Below are positions 57,846 to 64,000 of a stretch of 64,000 nt of DNA, in pieces (the stretch's first letter is position 1; every line of letters begins with the position of its first letter). Made by a program: the position numbers and the translations under genes. The notes under the pieces were generated by a model, which had not been told where the DNA came from, did no database searches, and was given only the letters and a program-made list of their open reading frames with translations. Source of the DNA: Streptomyces cyaneochromogenes (GTDB taxonomy: Bacteria > Actinomycetota > Actinomycetes > Streptomycetales > Streptomycetaceae); NCBI RefSeq assembly GCF_003963535.1, contig NZ_CP034539.1, positions 9,238,001 to 9,302,000 of the forward strand. The letters run 5' to 3'.

Positions 57846-60281
57846 TCAGGGCAGCTCCGGCAGGTCCTCCGCGTACAGCAGGGTCAGGTCGTCCGTGCTC
57901 GGCTCCTCCAGCTGGGCGACCCGGCCGGCGTGCCGTTCCACCATCGCCTCGAAGGTCTGGCGTGCCGTGCGGCCGTTGCCGAACGCCGGGCCCTTGGGGA
58001 TCGCCGTGAAGTACTTCAGCAGGGCCTCGGCGAGGCCCGGGCCGAGCCGGTACTCGTGCTCCTCGGTCTGCTGCTCCACGATCCGCAGCAGCTCGTCGGG
58101 GCCGTAGTCGCTGAAGGTGATGGTCCGTGAGAAACGGGACGCCACACCGGGGTTGACCGACAGGAAGCGCTCCATCTCGGCCGTGTAGCCCGCGACGATC
58201 ACCACGACCGCGTCCCGGTGGTCCTCCATCAGCTTCACCAGCGTGTCGATGGCCTCCTTGCCGAAGTCCCGGCCCGAGTCCTCCGGCGACAGCGCGTACG
58301 CCTCGTCGATGAACAGCACACCGCCGCGCGCCTTGTCGAAGGCCTCCTGGGTGCGGATCGCCGTGGAGCCGATGTGCTCGCCGACCAGGTCGACGCGGGA
58401 CACCTCGACCAGGTGGCCCTTCTCCAGGACGCCCAGGGAGGCGAGGATCTCGCCGTAGAGGCGGGCGACCGTCGTCTTGCCCGTGCCGGGGGAGCCGGTG
58501 AAGACCAGGTGGCGCTTGACCGACGCCGCCTTCAGGCCCGCCTGCTGACGGCGCCGGCCCACCTCGATCATGTCGGTGAGGGCGCGCACCTCCCGCTTGA
58601 CGCTGTCCAGGCCCACCAGCGCGTCCAGTTCACCGAGGACGGCCTTGGAGGTCCGCGCCGACGCCTCGGGCTGCGAGGCGGCGATGAGCGGCTCCTGCTC
58701 GGTCGAGCGCTGGCCGGGGATCGCGCCGAGGAGACTGGGGGACTGGTGCGCCGTCTGCACGGCGGGTTCCGGCGTCGGCTGCCTCAGGCCCGCGCTCTCG
58801 TCGCTGGTGCAGTCCTCCACGTCCGGGCCCGCCCCGGAGGCCGCGTCCGGGCCGCCGTCCGCGAACTCGTAGCCGCCGCGCGCGCACCGCTCCGTACGGC
58901 ACTTCTTGAGTGTCGTACGGCACCCGTCGATCACATGGAAGCCGTAGCCGGCGCTGCCCCGCACCCGGCAGTTCAGGAAGGTGCCCCGGCCGCCCGCCGA
59001 GACGTAGAACCCGGCCTCCGTCGGGGAGTCGACCGTGCAGCGCTCGATGGTGGGGTCGGCGCCCTTGGTGACGATCACGCCGGTCTGGTTGCCGTCCAGG
59101 GTGCAGTTGTTGAGCGTGCCGCCGCTGCCGTGGTCGCGGAACCAGGCGCCCGTCGCCGCGTCCCGGATACGGCAGTCGTCGAGCTGGGCGGTCGCGCCGT
59201 CGCTCACCGACACGGCCGTGTTGCGCACCTGGGACAGGTCGCTGTCGACGACGTCGGCGCGCGAGCCGCGGTCGAGGACGAACAGGGCGTCCGGCACGTC
59301 GTGCACCCGGCAGGAGTCCAGTACGGCGGTCGCGCCGTCGCTGACCCACACCGCCGGGTAGTCGCCCGTGCTGTCGAAGATCTCGCACTGGTTGGCGTCC
59401 ACGCGCGTGCCCGGGTCCCACACCGACAGGCCGTTGCGCCCGAACTGACGCACCGTCGTGCGGGTCAGCGTGAGCACGGAGCGGGAGCGCAGGTCGACCG
59501 CGTTCTCCGGGATGTCGTGGATACGGCAGTCCGCCAGCGTCAGCACGGCGTCCGTGTCGAGCGTGACGCCGTCGGAGGTGGTGCGGTGAACGTCGCAGTC
59601 GGTGAGGTGGGCGGTGGCCCGGCCGGTGATCTGGACACCGGATCCCCTCACCTCGTAGACCTCGCAACCCACCGCTTCCAGCGCGGAGTTCTCACCGGTC
59701 GCCGTCAGCCCCGAGCCCGACGCGTGATGGACCCGGCAGCGCTCAAGACGGGGGTGGGCGCCGCCGCGCACCGCGATGCCCGCCTGGCCGGCCGCGACCA
59801 CCTCGCACTCCTCGAACACCCCGCCCCCGCCGTCGAGTACGGCGATACCGATGCCCGCGGGGTTGTCGACGGTGCAGCGCCGCACGGTCGGCCGCGCGCC
59901 GCCCCGCACCTCGATCCCCGCCGCGGACCGTGTGACGATCCGGACGTCCGACAGCTCCGGGGTGCCCTCCTCCACGAGCAGCGCGGGCGCCGCCGCGTCC
60001 TGGCCCTCCACGTGCAGGTCCTGGACCACGGCCGAGGCACGCACCGTCAGCGGCACACCGTCGAGCGGCGCGATACGCACCGAGCCCGGAGAGCCCTCGG
60101 GGCCCCGCAGGGTCACCGCCCGCTGGACGACGAGGTTCTCCCGGTAGGTGCCGGGGGCGACGGTGAGGACGTCACCGTCGGCCGCGGCCTCCAGGGCGGC
60201 GGCGAGCGACGCGTACTCACCCGTGCGGCGCCGCCACCGCGATGTGCCGGTGTGCGTCACCTGGACCGTGCCCTGTGCCAT
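57846..60281 (-). CDS. Beta-helix repeat protein fused to a CbxX/EccA-type AAA ATPase
   Basis: 811 residues from ATG 60281. Residues about 1-500 form a right-handed parallel beta-helix with repeating CxV...G.G...GA.....C units of about 23 residues. After a linker of about 60 residues a AAA domain follows, with Walker A GSPGTGKTT (near 597), Walker B GGVLFIDEAYAL (near 655) and arginine-finger region PGVASRFSRTI. The ATPase is the CbxX/CfqX class, which includes EccA of type VII secretion. The fusion suggests a binding scaffold driven by a remodelling motor. I know this architecture in actinobacteria but not a proven function. A small Rv1733c-like membrane gene follows on the same strand side. 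Confidence 0.88.
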   Translation of the reverse strand: MAQGTVQVTHTGTSRWRRRTGEYASLAAALEAAADGDVLTVAPGTYRENLVVQRAVTLRGPEGSPGSVRIAPLDGVPLTVRASAVVQDLHVEGQDAAAPALLVEEGTPELSDVRIVTRSAAGIEVRGGARPTVRRCTVDNPAGIGIAVLDGGGGVFEECEVVAAGQAGIAVRGGAHPRLERCRVHHASGSGLTATGENSALEAVGCEVYEVRGSGVQITGRATAHLTDCDVHRTTSDGVTLDTDAVLTLADCRIHDIPENAVDLRSRSVLTLTRTTVRQFGRNGLSVWDPGTRVDANQCEIFDSTGDYPAVWVSDGATAVLDSCRVHDVPDALFVLDRGSRADVVDSDLSQVRNTAVSVSDGATAQLDDCRIRDAATGAWFRDHGSGGTLNNCTLDGNQTGVIVTKGADPTIERCTVDSPTEAGFYVSAGGRGTFLNCRVRGSAGYGFHVIDGCRTTLKKCRTERCARGGYEFADGGPDAASGAGPDVEDCTSDESAGLRQPTPEPAVQTAHQSPSLLGAIPGQRSTEQEPLIAASQPEASARTSKAVLGELDALVGLDSVKREVRALTDMIEVGRRRQQAGLKAASVKRHLVFTGSPGTGKTTVARLYGEILASLGVLEKGHLVEVSRVDLVGEHIGSTAIRTQEAFDKARGGVLFIDEAYALSPEDSGRDFGKEAIDTLVKLMEDHRDAVVVIVAGYTAEMERFLSVNPGVASRFSRTITFSDYGPDELLRIVEQQTEEHEYRLGPGLAEALLKYFTAIPKGPAFGNGRTARQTFEAMVERHAGRVAQLEEPSTDDLTLLYAEDLPELP

Positions 60282-60390
60282 GGCGTTGATGTGCCCCCAC
60301 CTCGTAGTACGCGGGTTTTGCTGCCGAAGAGTTCGGCCGGTCCACCGTAGCGTGCGCGCGGACGGTGGGTTGACCAGAGCGGGAAGGCCG

Positions 60391-60996
60391 TCAGCAGCCG
60401 GTGCCGGTCCGGCCCCAGTCCGGACCTGCCTTGTCCCATGCCTGGTCCCAACGCGCGTACCGGCGACGGACCATGCGCCAGACGACCAGGCGTCTGCAGC
60501 CCTCGACGATGCCGATGGCGAGGATCGCCGCGCCGAACCCGGCAAGCACCGCGTGCGTCGCCGCTGTCGCGGAGTCCAGCGGGCGGGCCACCGTGCGGCC
60601 CTGCCGGTCCGTCCACAGCGTGAAGCGGTCGCCGGGCTGGGGGGAGTCCAGGCTCGTCATGACCGCTGCCCGGTGGGCGCTGCCGTCCGGTGCGGTCCAG
60701 TCGGCGACGACGCGGGTGCGCATGTCCCGGCCGGTGGAGGCCTCCGGGTCCACGTCCAGCTGGGAGCCCCCCGCCTTGCGGACCACGGTCGCCGTCACCA
60801 GGTGCCGGGACGCGCGCTGTTCTCGGACGGACTTCTGCAGGGTGCCCTGGGCGAGGCCGCCGATCAGTGAGCCGGCCAAGGGAGCGACGACCAGGATCAG
60901 CAGCAGGGCGCCGAGGGCGACCCAGGCCTCGAGCAGATCGGTCGTACGGCGCAGCGGATTGTGCCGCCAGCGCCAGAGTCCGCTGATCGCCCGCAT
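60391..60996 (-). CDS. Rv1733c-like two-helix membrane protein
   Basis: 201 residues. A basic N-terminus (RWRHNPLRRTTDLLEAW) is followed by transmembrane helix 1 (VALGALLLILVVAPLAGSLIGG). The extracytoplasmic domain has the motif GDRFTLWTDRQGR, helix 2 is AVLAGFGAAILAIGIVEG, and the tail is basic and Trp-rich. This matches the actinobacterial Rv1733c family of unknown function. It is upstream of, and parallel to, the beta-helix/AAA gene, with 109 bases between. Confidence 0.85.
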   Translation of the reverse strand: MRAISGLWRWRHNPLRRTTDLLEAWVALGALLLILVVAPLAGSLIGGLAQGTLQKSVREQRASRHLVTATVVRKAGGSQLDVDPEASTGRDMRTRVVADWTAPDGSAHRAAVMTSLDSPQPGDRFTLWTDRQGRTVARPLDSATAATHAVLAGFGAAILAIGIVEGCRRLVVWRMVRRRYARWDQAWDKAGPDWGRTGTGC

Positions 60997-61176
60997 CGTC
61001 CGGCCACCCCCTTCCCGCTCCGTGATAACCCGTGGCAGAGCCGTTCATCCGAGGGCCCGGTGAAGAGAGAGCGAAATCACCTGCGCCCGGGACCTCTCAT
61101 GAACTTCTCACGCACAGCCCAACGAGCGGGCCCCCGGCCCCGGTTCCCGCATGTCGTCGCTCCGGCGGGATCCTTC

Positions 61177-62004
61177 TCAGTCGAGGATGGTGACCGGGTC
61201 GCCGACCCGGATCGTGCCGCGGGACAGCGGCACCAGGTTCTGGCCGAACACCAGCTTGCCGTCGAGGCGCCGGTGCCTGCCCAGGGTGTGCAGGGGCTCC
61301 CTGCCGCGATCGGCGGTGCCCTGGTCGGTCGTGGTCACCACGCACCGGCCGCACTTCTTCGGGACGCGGAAGGCGACCTCGCCGATGGCGACCCGTGACC
61401 AGCCGTCCTCGGCCCAGGCCGCGGTGCCCGACACGACCACATTGGGCCGGAAACGGTTCATCGGCAGCGGGCCCTCGCCGGCGTGATCACCCTGAGCGAT
61501 CAGGGAGTTGAGGGCGTCGAGCGAGCCTGCCGTGGTGAGCAGCAGCGGATAACCGTCGGCGAAGGAGACCGTCTCGCCCGGCAGCGCGTACTCCGGGTCG
61601 ACCGGGCGGCGCGTGGCGGGGTCGTCCATGTGCGCGAGGCGCACGTCCACGCCGAGGAAGTCACTGAACCAGGCATGCGCGGCGTCGTCCTCGGCGAGAA
61701 CCGCCTCGACCTTGTCCCGGAAGATCTCCACCGGCACCGTGCCGACCCGCCGGGGTACGGGCACCGTCAGGGGATCCATGCCGGGCGCGGACAGCCGAAC
61801 GCCGCCACCGGGCAGAAGCTCGGCGGCGGCCAGCGCGAGGCGCGGTCGCTGGCGCTGCGTCACGACCTTTCCCCCGTCGTCGATCAGCGCCCAGCGTCGG
61901 TCTCCGGCCAGCCCCCAGGGCTCCACGACGACCTCCCGGGGCGCGATGCCCCGGCATGCCTTGACCGGATGAAGGTGAATCGACTGCAGTTTCGCGTGCC
62001 CCAT
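61177..62004 (-). CDS. MOSC-domain protein with N-terminal beta-barrel
   Basis: 275 residues. The MOSC N-terminal barrel is HLHPVKACRGIAPREVVVEPWGLAGDRRWALID, and the MOSC domain has MNRFRPNVVVSG and the putative molybdenum-cofactor Cys in PKKCGRCVVTTTDQ. It is related to the mARC/YcbX group, which reduces N-hydroxylated compounds with an electron-transfer partner. None is adjacent. ATG 62004 gives the usual start (MGHAKLQSIHLHPVK). Confidence 0.9.
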   Translation of the reverse strand: MGHAKLQSIHLHPVKACRGIAPREVVVEPWGLAGDRRWALIDDGGKVVTQRQRPRLALAAAELLPGGGVRLSAPGMDPLTVPVPRRVGTVPVEIFRDKVEAVLAEDDAAHAWFSDFLGVDVRLAHMDDPATRRPVDPEYALPGETVSFADGYPLLLTTAGSLDALNSLIAQGDHAGEGPLPMNRFRPNVVVSGTAAWAEDGWSRVAIGEVAFRVPKKCGRCVVTTTDQGTADRGREPLHTLGRHRRLDGKLVFGQNLVPLSRGTIRVGDPVTILD

Positions 62005-62048
62005 GAGGTCATCGTGCCAGGTGGCGCCGACAGCCCGGGGCACACGGG

Positions 62049-62483
62049 TCAGTAGCCGCGGTACTGCTGGTTGTTGTACGGGTCCTGGTAGGGAGCCGCG
62101 GCGGGGCGGGGAGCCGCGGGGCGCATCGCCTCGTAGCCCGTGCCGCCGGGCGCCACCGGCCGAGGCTGCTGAGCCTGCGGACCCGGATAGCCGCGCGGAG
62201 CGGCCGCCTGCTGCGGGATGTACGCAGCGGGTGCCTGCTGTAGCGGAGCGGGCTGCTGCGTCTGCGGATAACCGTAGGAGGGCTGGGAGGGGGCCGCCGG
62301 GAGGGCCGGCAGGGCCGTGGGCAGCGCGGGCAGGTTGCCGCCCGGCATGTCGTACGCGGCGGGCACCCGGATCGGTGCGATCTGCGGGGTGCCACGCTCG
62401 GCCACGAGCGAGTCGTAGATCGGGGTGTCCGGGAAGGAGGCGGAGTAGTAGCCGCCGCCATAAGTGGAGCGGGGGGAGGTCAT
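62049..62483 (-). CDS. Pro/Gln/Tyr-rich hypothetical protein (DUF6643-like)
   Basis: 144 residues. An ordered N-terminus (SPRSTYGGGYYSASFPDTPIYDSLVAERGTPQIAPIRVP) is followed by a low-complexity Pro/Gln/Ala/Tyr-rich tail ending YNNQQYRGY. The N-terminus is one I associate with a Streptomyces-restricted family (DUF6643). No function is known. ATG 62483 is preceded by GGGGGGAGG. Confidence 0.8.
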   Translation of the reverse strand: MTSPRSTYGGGYYSASFPDTPIYDSLVAERGTPQIAPIRVPAAYDMPGGNLPALPTALPALPAAPSQPSYGYPQTQQPAPLQQAPAAYIPQQAAAPRGYPGPQAQQPRPVAPGGTGYEAMRPAAPRPAAAPYQDPYNNQQYRGY

Positions 62484-62776
62484 GGCGCATACGTTAAGCC
62501 CACGATGTGCTGGTTGGGGAGACCGATAAGAGGGTTGTTTTATGTGCCCGCAGTGACGGCGGATCCCCAATGCGAGCGAACTTGTCAAAAAGGGACGCCA
62601 ATCCGCGTTCGGATCGTGTAAATGCCGAGTTCCGAGCGGGTTACCGGCGGTTGGCCACCGGTCTTCCTGTGCTCCACGTGGGAGTTAGCTGTCGCGGGGA
62701 ATAGGTTGACTCTGTAGAAGAACCCAATGGGCGGCCGGGACATGCCTGGCGCGGTGATCCGTAAGTGGGGGCGTGC
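62484..62776. other. Divergent intergenic region, no gene seen
   Basis: This is a 293-base gap between the leftward Pro/Gln-rich gene and the rightward TerD gene. It is slightly AT-richer than the flanks. A TTGACT at 62706 could be a -35 element for the terD transcript, but I find no convincing -10 partner. No other structure stands out. Confidence 0.4.
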
Positions 62777-64000
62777 ATGTCAATGCCGAAGGGGTCGAAT
62801 GCACCTGTGCCGACGACGGCACTGAGGGTCGAATTGGGCTGGCGCTCCGGAACGGGTGTGCCCGACGCGGACGCCTCGGCGCTGTTGCTGGTCAGTGGAA
62901 AGGTGCGCTCCGACGGGGACTTCGTCTTCTACAACCAGCCCGAGCACTCCTCCGGCGCCGTCCGGCACGAGGGCAAGCGGGACGCCGGCGGCCGGGTGAC
63001 CGACACCCTGCTCGTCGACCTCGCGCGCGTGGAGCCCGCGATCGAGACCGTCATCCTCGCCGCCTCCGCGGACGGCGGCACGTTCGGCCAGGTGCCGGAC
63101 CTCTGCATCGAGGTGAAGGACGCCGCTCAGGGCACCGTCGTCGCTCGTTTCGACAGTATGGGCGCCGGCGTGGAAACCGCTTTCGTGCTCGGTGAGTTCT
63201 ACCGCCGCCAGGGCGCCTGGAAGTTCCGCGCCGTCGGCCAGGGCTACAGCAGCGGCCTCGAGGGCCTCGCCACCGACTACGGCATCACCGTCGACGAGCC
63301 CCAGCAGGCGGCCCCCGCCGCGCCGCCCACGGCCCCACCGGTCACGCCCCCGGCGACCATGCCCCCACCCATGGCCCCGCCCGCCGTGCCGCCGGTTCCG
63401 CCGCCCGTTACCCAGGCGCCGCCCGTCAGGCTGAGCAAGGTGACGCTCACCAAGACGGCCCCCTCCGTCTCGCTGACCAAGCAGGGCGGCACCTCGGGCG
63501 CCATGCGCGTGAACCTCAACTGGCAGGTGCGCAAGCAGTTCTCGGGCTGGGCGAGCAAGCTGGGCCGCCCGGTCGCCATGCACAACGACCTCGACCTCGA
63601 CCTGTGCGCCCTGTACGAGCTCGCCGACGGCAGCAAGGGCGTCGTCCAGTCCCTGGGCAACGCCTACGGCGCCCTGCGGCAGCCGCCGTACATCCACCTC
63701 GACGGCGACGACCGCACCGGCGCGGTGTCCAGCGGCGAGAACCTCACCATCAACCTCGACCACCAGCGGGCCATCCGGCGCATCCTGATCTTCGTGACCA
63801 TCTACGAGGGGGCGCGTTCCTTCGCCGACCTGCACGCCACGGTCACGCTCACGCCGCAGTTCGGCGCCCCGATCGATTTCTCGCTCGACGAGTGCACGGT
63901 GCCCTCGACGGTGTGCGCGCTCGCCCTGATCACCAACACCGGCAGCGACCTCGTCGTCCAGCGCGAGGCCCGCTACCTGGTGCCCGAGCGCGGAGTGAGC
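62777..64000 (+). CDS. TerD-family tellurium resistance/stress protein (3' end cut by window)
   Basis: The frame is open from ATG 62777 (MSMPKGSNAPVP) to the window edge (408 codons). The first TerD-type domain has VPTTALRVELGWRSGTGVPDADASALLL, FVFYNQPEHSSGAVRHEG and FDSMGAGVETAFVLGEFYRR with QGYSSGLEGLATDYGI. A Pro/Ala linker (about 180-215) joins a second, diverged domain (MRVNLNWQVRK ... DLDLDLCALYELADGSKG). Such proteins bind calcium and take part in Ter-type membrane stress systems. The second start (ATG 62783) is equally possible. Confidence 0.9.
   Translation, partial: MSMPKGSNAPVPTTALRVELGWRSGTGVPDADASALLLVSGKVRSDGDFVFYNQPEHSSGAVRHEGKRDAGGRVTDTLLVDLARVEPAIETVILAASADGGTFGQVPDLCIEVKDAAQGTVVARFDSMGAGVETAFVLGEFYRRQGAWKFRAVGQGYSSGLEGLATDYGITVDEPQQAAPAAPPTAPPVTPPATMPPPMAPPAVPPVPPPVTQAPPVRLSKVTLTKTAPSVSLTKQGGTSGAMRVNLNWQVRKQFSGWASKLGRPVAMHNDLDLDLCALYELADGSKGVVQSLGNAYGALRQPPYIHLDGDDRTGAVSSGENLTINLDHQRAIRRILIFVTIYEGARSFADLHATVTLTPQFGAPIDFSLDECTVPSTVCALALITNTGSDLVVQREARYLVPERGVS

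Noticed and set aside
58218..60350. 710-codon plus-strand frame opposite the beta-helix/AAA gene
   Set aside because: The minus strand carries Walker A/B motifs and regular repeats; the plus frame is a shadow.

Overview
The window is high-GC actinobacterial chromosome, almost certainly Streptomyces. The signs are roughly 72% GC, frequent GTG/TTG starts, 1-4 base ATGA/GTGA start-stop overlaps, DmdR/IdeR-type iron boxes, MbtH and NRPS genes, a DUF6643-type protein and a TerD protein. I saw no rRNA, tRNA or CRISPR array. Genes are cut by the window only at the two ends: copA on the left and terD on the right.

Region 1 (1-3.7 kb) is a copper-resistance locus. A P1B ATPase and a CopZ chaperone run leftward and a secreted His-rich protein runs rightward. 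They are separated by two CsoR-type palindromes.

Region 2 (3.7-35.5 kb) is the centrepiece, an NRPS siderophore cluster with six canonical 19-bp iron boxes. It encodes an MbtI-type salicylate synthase, a salicylate-AMP ligase with Cys/Leu at the two positions that separate salicylate from dihydroxybenzoate enzymes, an EntS-like exporter, an alpha/beta hydrolase, an aspartate decarboxylase (beta-alanine supply), MbtH, four NRPSs, a siderophore-binding lipoprotein, two FecCD permeases, an ornithine N-hydroxylase and an N-hydroxyornithine formyltransferase. The NRPSs are C-A-T, C-A-T-E, C-A-T-C-A-T-E and ArCP-Cy-A-T. Reading the A-domain pockets by eye gives beta-Ala-like (IDTTISLGDK), unassigned (DAQEGGLVDK), Ser (DVWHVSLVDK), N5-formyl-N5-hydroxy-Orn (DINYWGGIGK, as I remember the coelichelin code) and Cys-like (DLYNLGLIHK). 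Condensation-domain subtypes and terminal docking segments suggest the working order NRPS4, NRPS3, NRPS1, NRPS2. That would give salicyl-azoline-Ser-D-hfOrn-beta-Ala-D-X, a mixed phenolate/hydroxamate siderophore. There is no thioesterase domain, no ABC ATPase and no DhbA here. The isochorismatase homologue at the cluster edge has lost its catalytic Asp, which fits a salicylate pathway.

Region 3 (35.5-44.9 kb) is carbohydrate and housekeeping: a GH15 enzyme, a DeoR regulator divergent from a SIS isomerase and a class II aldolase, an RlmG-like methyltransferase, AlkB, a ROK regulator and an RpiB-like isomerase. It also holds two decayed genes, an internally deleted LCM-family methyltransferase and an IS481-family transposase remnant.

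Region 4 (44.9-64 kb) holds a TetR/DUF4865/phosphotriesterase-like operon divergent from a SHOCT/ABC/FtsX export operon, an RsbW-like ATP-binding protein, a Cds1-like PLP enzyme, a second DeoR regulator, a large membrane protein with a GHSQG motif, a beta-helix/CbxX-type AAA fusion, a MOSC protein, a Pro/Gln-rich protein and a truncated TerD protein.

Notable sequence anomalies are a Streptomyces intergenic palindromic repeat apparently embedded in frame inside the NRPS2 adenylation domain, and 18-bp in-frame tandem repeats in two NRPS genes.
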